Shown: piece after piece, positions 33,470 through 43,248 of the stretch
Position numbering within the stretch: position 1 is the first letter of the stretch
Layout: each line of letters begins with the position of its first letter
Position numbers and translations under genes: made by a program
From: Neolentinus lepideus HHB14362 ss-1
Lineage: Eukaryota > Basidiomycota > Agaricomycetes > Gloeophyllales > Gloeophyllaceae
Length of the DNA stretch: 64,000 bases
Direction of reading: 5' to 3'
NCBI GenBank assembly: GCA_001632425.1
Contig: KV425584.1
Coordinates: 217,934-281,933, forward strand
Notes under the pieces: generated by a model
Database searches by the model: none
What the model was told of the DNA's origin: nothing
The model's input: only the letters and a program-made list of their open reading frames with translations

Positions 33470-34093
33470 AGATAGGCGACATGCAAACTCATCGACATCA
33501 CGTGACCTTCAACCATCACACTCTTGTCGGGCATAAGGCTCCGGGGTCAGGCAATATCTTAGCAAAGTAAAACCGAGAAACAATAGCTAGAGACCTTATG
33601 AATGCATCCTCGGTTTTACTTTCTCAAAAGCCGGTCTCTATGAAATGTTTTATATGTTTTTTTTTTTCGGCCATATTTCTGAGTTACAAAATGCATTATT
33701 TCGCTATTCTGAGAGGAAAAGATTTTTTGACTGGAAAATATTGGCGCTTCGGGGTATTGGCCGGGCTTACATAATATCCATATTTAGTAATATGCTGTGC
33801 TAATCCTAACCTTAATCAGGCCCACCCGGCCTCACACTTCTGGACTCCTGGATGACCAAGCTTGTCTCCTTGCAGTTCTAGTTATGTTTCACATAAAATG
33901 CAATACTATATAACTTTCTAGCCGTCACAAAATTTTTGGAAAAAAACAGATTTTTTTCGACCCCTGCAAACATGTTTTCTGGTCAAAATACCGACAAGTG
34001 GTCCAGGGACCTCGTAAAATTGGCGTCGTGACCGTTACATGTCACGCTTAGTCATGCGCACGTGATGTCGATGAGTTTGCATGTCGCCTATCT
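33470..34093. mobile_element. 624-bp TIR element with 35-bp perfect ends, TA target duplication
   Basis: The ends are identical inverted repeats of 35 bp starting AGATAGGCGACATGCAAACT and finishing with CACGTG. TA flanks both sides (33468-33469 and 34094-34095). The interior has no ORF. It holds a 12-bp inverted pair, AGTAAAACCGAG (33565) with CTCGGTTTTACT (33609), and A/T-rich stretches. The AGATAG terminus and TA duplication are shared with the element at 26268, so both probably used related mariner-type transposases. The perfect ends suggest recent movement. Confidence 0.92.
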
Positions 34094-34675
34094 TAGTAAA
34101 ATGTTCATAGTCTAAATTCAGGAATCCTTTGACCAAATAAGGAGCCGGAGTCTATCACGTGATTCTAACGCGTCCATCCATGTTCGACTTTCGACGTTCA
34201 GCAAGTTCAGCGCTCGACTTCCATCCACTAACGCACGTTACAGCGGTACACGGCTCTAATCTTATAGTCTAGTTAATCTTATTTGGTGGAACAGTCCCAT
34301 CAATATTGCAATGCCTGTGAATGGCAGTACGAGCTATGCATCACTCATGCACCGCTCTATCAAGATTGTTGATAGTATACTATATGTGAGTCCACATTAG
34401 ACTTAATATCTCAGCTCGAGTGCTTCGCAGACAAAGACCCAAATTGTCTCAGAAGAACTGTGTCTGAACGACGGCACCCGACTGCCTCGATGGCCGTTGA
34501 AGCGCGAAGAGGCTGGGTATCTTCCAATCTTCCAATCTGCATGATGTCCTGGCCAGCCTTTGGTGCGTCAGGATCCTAGTGGTGACTTCCGGGAGCGATT
34601 AGAATCCAATTATTGAACGATCCTCTCCCATTTCACATATTCCGGCATACTACAAGCAAGCAAATTCCTGTTCCT
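34094..34675. other. Intergenic, no gene seen
   Basis: Between the TIR element and the 3' end of the first 11-mer repeat gene. No ORF of note and no repeat that I could find. Confidence 0.5.
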
Positions 34676-35121
34676 TCAGTAATTTTCGCCCCTGTACCTC
34701 GTCTCATCCCGACCCTGATCATACGCGTTCTGGACACCATCGTCGAACCTCTCCACATCACCGACCTTATCCCCGACCCAGCCAGCTGCATCGTCCACGC
34801 CCCGCCCAATGTCCCGAGGGATGTCTTCGACGCCCTGGATAGCACCGTCGACGGTATTCTCGACGCCGTACTTAGCCCGATCGTAGTCATTCTCAACCCC
34901 GTATTTGGCTCGGTCATAGTCGTTCTCCACGTTCTGAGGGATGTTCTCGACTTCGCCCACTTTCTCTCCGGTCCAGCGCGCGGCGTTGTCTGGGAAGTTC
35001 TCAACGTCGTTCACTGCCCCGAGCAGCGACATGCCATCAGTAGCGTCTTCCACGGTGCCCTGCGTGGCCACTTACCGAGTTTGTCGACACCCTCCTCAAT
35101 GAAGTCGCCCAGCAAGCCCAT
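34676..35121 (-). CDS. 11-mer repeat acidic protein, copy 1
   Basis: Two exons (35121-35076 and 35013-34676; the intron starts GTAAGT and ends GGGGCAG) encode 127 residues. After MGLLGDFIEEGVDKL the product is an acidic chain with an 11-residue period: VENDYDRAKYG twice, then VENTVDGAIQG, VEDIPRDIGRG, VDDAAGWVGDK, VGDVERFDDG and VQNAYDQGRDE, ending TRYRGENY. The consensus is V-E/D-x3-D-x-A-x2-G. No signal peptide or membrane segment. Periods of 11 residues make amphipathic helices in group 3 LEA proteins, apolipoproteins and synucleins, but I know no name for this family. Three relatives lie downstream at 37364, 37693 and 39133 on the same strand. Confidence 0.7.
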
Positions 35122-35428
35122 GATGAATAGACACTGAGGTGAGTGGCGTGATCTGAATTGGGTGGAAAGTAAAGAAATACGATGACAAGGAGAACGGTAC
35201 TACAGTGCCTTCCGCTCAAAACCGACCACTCGGCAATAGGCGGGACTGCAACCATATCAGGACTTCGGAAGAAATTCGTGTCGGGACAAAAACTATACGA
35301 ATCGACTCCTTTTTGTAGTGGCTTTTGACCTATCAGGTTACATTTTCCGAATTCATGATTTTGAGATTTTGACCCTTCTAATATTTGAATTTGAGTCGGA
35401 GTTGAGTCGGAGTTCCCATATCGGGCAA

Positions 35429-35703
35429 NNNNNNNNNNNNNNNNNNNNNNNNNNNNNNNNNNNNNNNNNNNNNNNNNNNNNNNNNNNNNNNNNNNNNNNN
35501 NNNNNNNNNNNNNNNNNNNNNNNNNNNNNNNNNNNNNNNNNNNNNNNNNNNNNNNNNNNNNNNNNNNNNNNNNNNNNNNNNNNNNNNNNNNNNNNNNNNN
35601 NNNNNNNNNNNNNNNNNNNNNNNNNNNNNNNNNNNNNNNNNNNNNNNNNNNNNNNNNNNNNNNNNNNNNNNNNNNNNNNNNNNNNNNNNNNNNNNNNNNN
35701 NNN
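35429..35703. other. Assembly gap, 275 N
   Basis: The run of N is not sequence. The left flank holds GACCCTTCTAATATTTGAAT and the right flank GAACCCAATATTTGAATGAT, which resemble one another, so a tandem repeat may have been collapsed. A 14-base palindrome, TGATTACGTAATCA, sits at 35735-35748. Confidence 0.95.
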
Positions 35704-35840
35704 GACTTCTGGTATGTTGAACCCAATATTTGAATGATTACGTAATCATCCAAAAAAATCAAAATGTGTATTTACGCATCTTTTGTCCAAGTTTATGTTT
35801 CAAATTTTCTTCCGGGCGCCTCCGGCACCTCGGTTCAGGC

Positions 35841-36795
35841 TAATGTTGCCGAAGGTCGGGTCGGGGTCGGGTCAGCCACTTTTTCGTGACCTTTGACCTG
35901 ACCCACAGGAAGGTTCAGCTGTTGTCGTGAACCTGGCCCTGAACCGAATGTTCAAGAGGGGTCGGGTCACTCGAGGGTCGGGTTGAGGTCGACCCGAGGT
36001 CGACCTCTGAACCATGTACAATGTACATAAAGGGTAAAATATATACATGATACTTCAGTAGCTAAGCCTATACCTTCCTAAGGGTCATCATCCCAGCACC
36101 GTTTCTGAGCTTCTCTCCGAGCTGCAGCCTCCAGCTCCTGCAGCCGCCGCTCAGTCTTGTATTTTGACTTCAGTGATTGAATTGCACTAAACATTATTGG
36201 CGAAAGTCAGCCTCGTCGCTTGTCATCGGTAAGTGCAGCATCAGAAAAGTCGCGCTCGCACGGCACGGACGACGCTTGGATGGCGAGGAAATCACGCGCC
36301 ATACGAGAAAGCATCGTGGTCTGTGAACAGGTATGGTCCTGTCATGCCCAGAAGTAATATCAATTTACGTACCTGGCTTTTAGAGTGTCTTGCAGCCATG
36401 ACTCGGAGTCTCGGACTCGGTGGTGATGGTGAAGAGTGGACAGGTCATCTGCGACAGGGTATACAGAATAATATAGCATTAGGACTCCGATGATATCTAC
36501 CATGTATGTAGGCTATGGTTGTGAGGGTCAAGTCAAGGAGGTGAGGAGGACCACTCTGACCCTCGACCCGACCCTCTAGCGGGGGGGATATACTAAATAT
36601 ATGCAGTCATATATAGGTAAAGGGTCAGCATCGACCACGGGTCGACCACAGTTCAGACAGGTTCGGACATTGGTGACCTCTGACCCGAACCATCAGTGAA
36701 CCGAGGGGTCGGTCCAATGGGGGGTCGGGTCAAGAGGGTCGGGTCGGAGGTCGACCTCGGTTCAGAGGGTCTTGACCCGACCTTCGGCAACATTA
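35841..36795. mobile_element. 955-bp hAT-type non-autonomous element (MITE), 8-bp target duplication
   Basis: Perfect 22-bp inverted ends beginning TAATGTTGCCGAAGGTC, flanked by the 8-bp direct duplication GTTCAGGC at 35833-35840 and 36796-36803. An 8-bp duplication is the mark of the hAT superfamily. Both subterminal regions are crowded with GGTCGGGTC / GACCCGACC and GGTTCAGAGGTCGACC motifs, as expected for transposase-binding arrays. There is no transposase ORF. It sits inside the array of 11-mer repeat genes. Confidence 0.94.
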
Positions 36796-37363
36796 GTTCA
36801 GGCCAGGCGGAGGCGCCGAGTCTTAGTGAAGGAAACTGTATAACCTCTCCGGCCGTTTACCTCCGGATTCTGCCGGGAAACAAAGGTCAGTTACTAAGTG
36901 CTATTATTAGAAGCCTCCGAGGCATCAATTGCCAAGCCCAAACAATCATCACCCTGTGGTCCATGTGGCTATGTAGCTCGGACGTCGACGTTCAATGACT
37001 AAGAGCGCTGTTGACATTTCCACATGATATGTTCTCCTGATGTGTCGATATCTCAACCATACTCAGCAGAGGGTATCAGAGAACGTACGGGTCCTTAGGC
37101 CTTAACGGAGAACAGTCCGCCAGAACCCCGATTTTTTCTTGCCTCTTCTTTGCTCCACTAAATCCGTCGCTAGACTCAGCCGACTCTGTCATCCTTACTG
37201 CAAATGTGGGACACAGATACGAGCCAAAACTCGACAAGAATTTTCGTTCTGTTCTGTGGTCTGGGGGCCTTTTACGTGTTCTTCGCGATTCTCATCACTC
37301 CTTAAATACCCCAATCTCTCGCGTGCTTTGGCACCATCGCGACTCTGACCATCCGATTTTTCG

Positions 37364-37590
37364 TTACCAGGGCATCTGAGTCGGATCCCTCCGTGTCACG
37401 TCTCTGTCTCGGACACATCTCGCCGCATCAACGCCATTCCGCGAATCCTGGGGAATATACTCAGCAGCGTCATCACATCTATTTTCAACACCATGATTGG
37501 CTCTACCATCGTCGTACTCTATGTTCTGTTGATTTTGCAGTATACTCCGCCGGCAGGTGCCACTTGTCAAGTCGTCAAGAAACTGACCGT
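37364..37590 (-). pseudogene. Decayed 11-mer repeat paralog
   Basis: Minus-strand ORF containing IEYDDGRANHG, VENRCDDAAEY, IPQDSRNG and VDAARCVRDRD, which aligns with VEYDYDRAKYG, VENRFDDAVQD and DDAARWAGDR of the WW-domain gene next to it. The DNA match covers roughly 150 bases. There is no N-terminal exon with a start like the relatives and the C-terminal YDQGRD box is gone. I call it a relic of a fourth family member. Confidence 0.65.
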
Positions 37591-37692
37591 TGAATGCATG
37601 AACGCAAGATCCAGAGTTTCACCAGGTCCTTATATATACATTCACCACTCTATCCCTGCTACTGCTTAGACAACTCAAATATCTTGCCTGCT

Positions 37693-38499
37693 CTAATAAC
37701 CCCACCTAGTATCGTCGCGACCTTGATCGTATGAGTTTTCGATACCATCGTCGAACCTCTCTATGTCCCCGACTCTATCCCCCGCCCATCTCGCTGCATC
37801 ATCAGGAACGTCCTCGACATCCTGAACGGCGTCGTCAAATCTGTTTTCAACACCATACTTGGCTCTGTCATAGTCGTACTCCACGTCTTGTGGGATATCC
37901 TCGACGTCCCCGACTCCTCGCCCCGTCCATCGCGCGGCGTCGTCCGGGAAGTTCTCGACATCATTCTCTACACGATACTTGTCACGGTCCCAGTCGTTCT
38001 CTGGAGAGAAGGTCAGTTCACTTGGTCATGCAAATGCTGCACGACGATCCTGGGAGCTACACTCACCGACTTTGTGCGCTTCATGATCCAACAGCGCGCC
38101 ACCAGCCAGTCCAGCCGCCGCGCCTACTGCGCCATACATAAGTCCACTGTGCCTTCCACCGCCCGAACTCCGAGCCGGCTGTTCATAGTACCGTTCACCC
38201 GCCCCATATTGCTCCCTTCCTCCATCATAGTATTGTTGAGGTGGCGGTCCACTCTGGTAGTATTCTCCGCGACCAGGGTACTCGAAGGTACGTTCACCTG
38301 TCGCTTCATTGATGTAGATCCAGCGCCTGGCCGGCTCGTCCCAACGCGCAACCCACGGTCGTGGCACCTGCGGCGGGCCGCCAGCATTGCTATAGTTTCC
38401 CCCGCTCTGCTGATAGGGTTGCTGGTATTGTTGTTGTTGGGGCTGGGTGCGATGCCCCTTGTGAGTGAATTCCTCGACAAGTCCGGTGACGAAGTTCAT
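37693..38499 (-). CDS. WW-domain, glycine-zipper and 11-mer repeat protein
   Basis: Two exons (38499-38067 and 38000-37693, 66-nt intron) give 246 residues. Order: start MNFVTGLVEEF as in the relatives; Gln/Tyr-rich linker (residues 17-40); WW-type domain (about 45-76) with PRPWVARWDEPARRW and IYINEATGERTFEYP, where the second signature Trp is Phe; Gln/Gly/Tyr linker; glycine zipper GLMYGAVGAAAGLAGGALL (119-137); then the acidic 11-mer chain VENDWDRDKYR, VEYDYDRAKYG, VENRFDDAVQD, VGDIERFDDG, IENSYDQGRDD and TRWGY. WW domains bind Pro-rich ligands and glycine zippers pack helices in membranes, which suggests a scaffold at a membrane. That role is inference. Same family as the genes at 34676 and 39133. 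Confidence 0.78.
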
Positions 38500-39132
38500 T
38501 TTGTAGAGAGAGAGCGCGGTTCGGCTGACGACTAGATGTTGTGGGTGTAGGTAAAGAAGGAAACGGCCCACATCGAACTATTTAAGAGGGCTGCGCTATC
38601 CGAGTAGAGCTATGTGCTAGATCAGTCTGGGATAGGCAAGAACGACGCTACTCTGTAACAGCCCCAAATTTCGGAGATGCATCACAGCCTCGATCTCCAA
38701 TGGACCTACATGAAGGTGCATTGGCTCAGCACGCAGCAGGATCGCCTTCGGCTCTTCTAAGCTCTGAACCTCACGATCGTTCCCAACTTACGTGGCAAGC
38801 TGTATTTGTGTGCATGAAGGCGATGCGCAAATGCAGCCGCGTCCGAAGCTATATCAGCTGGTGACTATCTTCGCGTGATCTCCTTGTAGGAGACATTCGC
38901 CGTGCCCATGATATGGATCAGTGAAAGTCCCTGGAGCAGTGCTTGTTCGGTGTATTGAACAAGGCGCGCACGGCTTGGAAAGACCCCGGTGCAGCATGGT
39001 CTATTGACAATATCTTCTGGGTCTCTTTTCGATGCTTCTGTTCTGAATCAAGCACGTTCTGTCTTCTCTACTCGTACATTCCAACCTGTGATAATTGTCC
39101 ATTGACCGGTGACGTTCATGTCTGCCATCTCA
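38500..39132. other. Intergenic between two 11-mer repeat genes
   Basis: Contains the promoter side of the WW gene, including a TTAAATA TATA-like box on the minus strand near 38583, about 80 bases before its ATG. No other gene is seen. Confidence 0.45.
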
Positions 39133-39487
39133 TCAGTTTCCATATCTCCCCTCGTTCCTGCCCTGGTCGTAAGAGTTGTCGATGCCCTGGTCGAACCTCT
39201 GCACATCGCCCACTGCATCCCCTACATCGTTCGCTGCATCATCGACACCCCTGTCGACGTCACACGGGATGCCCTCGACATCTTGCTTAGCACCGTCATA
39301 GTCATTGCGCAAGTCTTGGGGGATGCCCTCGACAGCGCCGACTCCGTCTCCTGTCGCGCGTGCTGCGTCGTCAGGCAGGTTTGAGATGTCGTTCTCTGCA
39401 TGACAATATCCAGGTGAATACACCCTCCCTGTGGCCCTTGAACCAGACACGTTTGGGACACCCACCGAGGCTGGAGAGGAAGCTCAT
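39133..39487 (-). CDS. 11-mer repeat acidic protein, copy 3
   Basis: Two exons: 39487-39466 (22 nt, MSFLSSL) and 39395-39133, joined by an intron with GTGGGT donor and CATGCAG acceptor; 94 residues. The chain reads ENDISNLPDDAARATGDG, VGAVEGIPQD, LRNDYDGAKQD, VEGIPCDVDRG, VDDAANDVGDA, VGDVQRFDQG and IDNSYDQGRNE, then GRYGN. This is the same period and the same C-terminal YDQGR box as copies 1 and 2. An ATAAATA box on the minus strand lies about 55 bases before the ATG (near 39543). The very short first exon and the phase-1 intron are shared by all three intact members, so they derive from one gene. Confidence 0.7.
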
Positions 39488-40012
39488 CGTGCGTCGCTGG
39501 GTACGTGTTTAGATATGAAGCTTGGAGAGGTGAGCGATCTCTATTTATCTTGTAGGGCCCTGGGAGATCAACTTGTCAGCATGCGTTGAAGTATATAGGG
39601 AACTATGACGTGCTGGGCCTCCCCTGTGCTATACTTAGATACACATCGGTATTGATGAAGGTATGGGTCTTGGATATATGGCTCGTCCGCGCGTTACTAA
39701 CTAGTATAAGACGCCTTACATACAGCATCTGATCCAGGAGATGCAAAGCCAGGTCCGGGGCCACTTGAGCGATCTTCGTAATGTCAGTCGCGGACACATT
39801 TCACCGAACATGTTACTTTGGGCGATGGTCTCAGCGTTCATTTTGCTTTATTCCTGTAGCAAGATACGGCTGAACAAATGTCGACGACAATGAAGTTCTA
39901 ACCTTTGTCGTGTTACCATGGCGGTGTAAGACCGACTTTGTACTTTCAGTCGTGATCGCCTTATTGTAGCCACAGTTCTTTCAAGTGTGTGGCATCGACG
40001 ACCCGCAGGACA
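39488..40012. other. Divergent intergenic region
   Basis: Separates the third 11-mer gene (minus) from the HHE-like gene (plus). It holds their presumed promoters. Short ORFs such as 39603-39797 have no recognisable product. Confidence 0.4.
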
Positions 40013-40019
40013 TATAAAT
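40013..40019 (+). promoter_or_regulatory. TATA box of the HHE-like gene
   Basis: TATAAAT is 82 bases before ATG 40095 (MSFPLDTLPVLPDD). This is consistent with the spacing seen for other genes in the window. Confidence 0.5.
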
Positions 40020-40094
40020 GCGCAGCCTGCCTCAGTACCTCGTCAGTGATCCGAATCCACCATCCACTGTTCTATCCATTGACCTGACCTGGCT

Positions 40095-41272
40095 ATGTCG
40101 TTTCCATTAGACACGTTACCCGTCCTGCCGGACGACCTGGAATCAATGGAGTTAGTCCATTTAGTACCTCCCGTGCCACTCCGTCCTGACTAATGTGTAT
40201 TCAAAGTCCATTCACCGTACTCCCACAGCTAATGGCGCTGATGAAGGTATACCATTGCCCTTCGGAACTCATACACCCTATTCCAATCATCTTTCTAGAA
40301 CACGCTGATACGCGGAATGAACAACATCCATCAAATCGCAGGAGTCATAAATCCATTGCATCCGGACCTGAGGCACTATCTCAGATACGTCGAGTGTTAT
40401 TGCGACATTCTGAAGATGCATTTTCAAGGTATGCCATGCTACACGTCTCGGCATGCCACTTTGGGCTGAAATAACACTATGCGTATAGGCGACAATGTTT
40501 TTTTCACCAAGCCTGTGTGTTCGGGGAAACCATTGATGGTTATCATATCCCCGGCCTGCAATCCTTCGACCGAACTCTTCCAAGAATCTTTGGAACATTT
40601 GCATAAACTGGTCCGAAATTACGTGGAGGTGCTTCATGGCGCTCTTCTCGTCCATGAATTGTGTCATAATGACGGCTACTTCAGAATCCCAGCGCGTATT
40701 CTGGTTCGGCCGTTCGGGATTGCCTAACCTTTGGTCCAAAGATGATCGAGCAAATGAAGGCTCAGGTCAAGCGACAGTCCTTCTGAACATTGCTCCGTGC
40801 GACACTGACGATCGTCCCGTAGATTGAAGCAATTGAGATTGATGAGCTGAGAAGACACGTCTCTACAGAGAATATTATCTCGATGATCCAAGGTACTGTT
40901 GTGCTGCTCATAATATTCTTTCCCCGTCGCCGTGTGTCTCACTCGCCGGTTAGAGAGTATCGATTGGTTTGCTGAAAACACCGATGTCGCCTTTATGGCC
41001 CCGTAAGTCGCCGCCGTTTTTTTTTGCCGTGGGTCATCGTTGTTGACAAGTCCTCACTCAGGTTCGTTCTTACACACCACGACCCGGCTACGTCACGTTA
41101 TTGGCCGCCGATTACTCCGGATGGCCAGTCGAAATTACCCGCGGTGCTAAAGGTACATGAAGGGTATGTGCTTCAATAAAATTGCGTCTCAGGTAGTCTA
41201 GAAACTGAGTCTTCTCAAAGGGTGTGGCAGTTCGCGCCTTTCGATGCGGTAACCCGTGAACAAATCGTGTGA
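40095..41272 (+). CDS. HHE (hemerythrin-like) family protein lacking most metal ligands
   Basis: Intron-rich gene starting MSFPLDTLPVLPDDLESME. Later exons: QLMALMKNTLIRGMNNIHQ, DLRHYLRYVECYCDILKMH, DNVFFTKP, STELFQESLEHLHKLVRNY, then IEAIEIDELRRHVSTENIIS, FAENTDVAFMAPFVLTHHDP, ATSRYWPPITPDGQSKLP and VWQFAPFDAVTREQIV before TGA 41270-41272. I recognise this order, above all HHDPATSRYWPP near the end, from Agaricomycete proteins with an HHE cation-binding fold. In those the first helix normally has H-N at the position here reading K-N and the second has a His-rich H-H-H-x-E-E stretch, here CDILKMHFQGDN. The iron ligands thus seem lost. Internal exon borders near 40620-40830 are uncertain and decay cannot be excluded. 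Confidence 0.6.
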
Positions 41273-41880
41273 GGATAAGAGAATCTGTCCGTCTTCTTGC
41301 TAGAAGTTCTGGAATGGTTCAGGTTGATATCTTATCAACGTTCATCATTCCTACTCCTGGTTATTCTCTGCTTCAAATTCCTTATTTATTGACAGCCTAG
41401 TACTTGCATAATGTGAGTCCACTGGTATGTCTTAGGAGCAAGCGAAATTTCAGCCACGAAAATCACCTGCAACACAATAGCTTGATTTCTTAGACATAAT
41501 TCAGTCATTCAAGTTCCCGGAGGCATTTTCGTGCGCGTTCCTCTCCCTTAACGGAGAACGAAGTTTGGATATCAGCCATCGTGTGCTTCATGACGGAATG
41601 GCTTCTGTGTTTGGCGTGTAGATACTCCTTGAACATCTCGTGGATGTCGCCTTCCACCGAAAATAAAAACCCAGGAAAGTTTATCGTAACTAAAGTAACA
41701 TCGTTGTTCTAGACAAAATAACCACGTTAGCTCGGGAGCGATAAAGAGCGCACGGAGTGTTTCGGGTCTCCTTCAAACACGTGCAGTTTCGCCCACATTG
41801 CGGGACTCACGGTACCCTGTTCTGCTACCCCTCGCTCTCTGTCTAACTAGGTTGCGGCGTCACTGGTCATCCGAGTCTTC
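41273..41880. other. Intergenic, promoter of PXR1
   Basis: No gene is seen. The plus-strand ORF starting at 41798 overlaps exon 1 of PXR1 in another frame and is a shadow. Confidence 0.4.
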
Positions 41881-43248
41881 ATGGGTCTCTCCGGAAGAAA
41901 ACAAAAGCAGAGGATCCCTCACGATCCGAGGAACCTCTCATGGGCAGACAGTAAATTTTCACACATGTCGCAGAAAACCATAATCTAATTAGCGGATACA
42001 CTCAGATGCGGCCAAGTTCGGTCAAGCGTATCTGCAAAAGTTCGGCTGGGACACTTCGAAGGGCCTTGGAGCTAACTCGGATGGCCGGACGTCGCATATC
42101 AAGGTCACACAAAAGTTGGACATGATGGGAGTCGGTGCGCAACATCAGAAGGACCCGAACGGCATCGCTTGGAAGCAGCAGAACGAGTTTGAGCGGCTGC
42201 TACAACGGCTGAATGCTGGGAGCGGCGATGGGGAGAATGCTGACGGTGGAGAGGGTATGGACACGAAGGTGGGCGGGTTCGTGAAGACCGACAAGTCGCA
42301 GGATGGTGAGAATGCAGGAGAGAAGAGGAAGAAACGAGATGAGGAGGGAGGGGAAGTGAAGCGGAAGAAGAAGCGGCGCACGGATGATGAAGATGCTGCG
42401 AGTGCGAAGAGGGCTTTGGAGTCCGACGACGTAGCTGGCGCTAGCGAGAGTGAGAGGAAGGAGAAGGAGAAGAAGAAGCGGGATAGGGAGGGTAAGCGCG
42501 AGAAATCCGGTAAGAAGCACAAGAAAAAGAAAATCAAGAAGATCGTGTTGGATGAAGAGACGGTCGACGACAAGTCGTCCTCGGATAGTTCGTCTGATCT
42601 CGTCACGGCAGTCGTAGTCGAGAAAAAGATTGTGTCAGTTCGGCCTATGGCGTGCGTCTCTATCTCATTGTTCTGTGATACCATCAGCTACATACGTTCC
42701 ACAGGCATAGGGCACGTCTAATCCGGTCTAAGCGGATGGCGTACCAGAACTCCGCCGCCGTCTCCGAAATCTTGGGCATCTCTCGCTCAGCGACACAGAC
42801 TCCTGCAACTGCCACACCAGTAGAAGATACCCTATCTTCCCCAAGTATCGATATCCTCCACCCGCTCACGACGTCGTCGAAAAGCGTCATGGACTACTTT
42901 AAGGAGAAGCTACTCGCTAAGTCATCTTCTGGGAGGGGCACGCCTACTGAATCTGGTTCCGACGCGTCACTGATAGTTACTCCTGGTCTCGGAATGTCTA
43001 GGCAGCAGCGGGATGATGACGACGATGCGACTCCGCGGATGGGACTCGGCGCGAGGTCCATGATGTCGATGTTCACACTGCCGTCTTCATCAGTGGACGA
43101 TCAGGCTTCTGCTTTACCTTCCGAGGATACACCGGCGGAGAAAGGTGAGTTGATCGGGGGTGACGATGAAGAAACTTCCAAACGGAAGAAAAAGACAGAG
43201 AAGAAAGGCAAAAGAGAGAAGAAGGAGAAGAAAAGCAAAGAGTCATAG
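41881..43248 (+). CDS. PXR1: G-patch protein PXR1/PinX1-like
   Basis: Three exons (41881-41950, 42006-42651, 42705-43248) give 419 residues with an open frame through both junctions. The start MGLSGRKQKQRIPHDPRNLS is the hallmark Pxr1 N-terminus. The G-patch follows: AKFGQAYLQKFGWDTSKGLG then DGRTSHIKVTQKLDMMGVGA (about residues 25-65). The middle is Lys/Glu/Asp-rich and low complexity. Exon 3 opens with HRARLIRSKRMAYQNSAAVS and EILGI, a conserved box in basidiomycete homologs, then a Ser-rich part and a Lys-rich tail ending KKSKES. Yeast Pxr1 (Gno1) works in the nucleolus with the helicase Prp43 in pre-rRNA processing and inhibits telomerase. The basic tail fits a nucleolar address. A long ORF on the opposite strand is only the shadow of the Lys-rich part. 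Confidence 0.9.

Noticed and set aside
42145..42684. 179-codon minus-strand ORF opposite PXR1
   Set aside because: It is the Ser/Phe-rich complement of the Lys/Glu-rich PXR1 middle region, whose sense frame has family motifs and proper splice sites.
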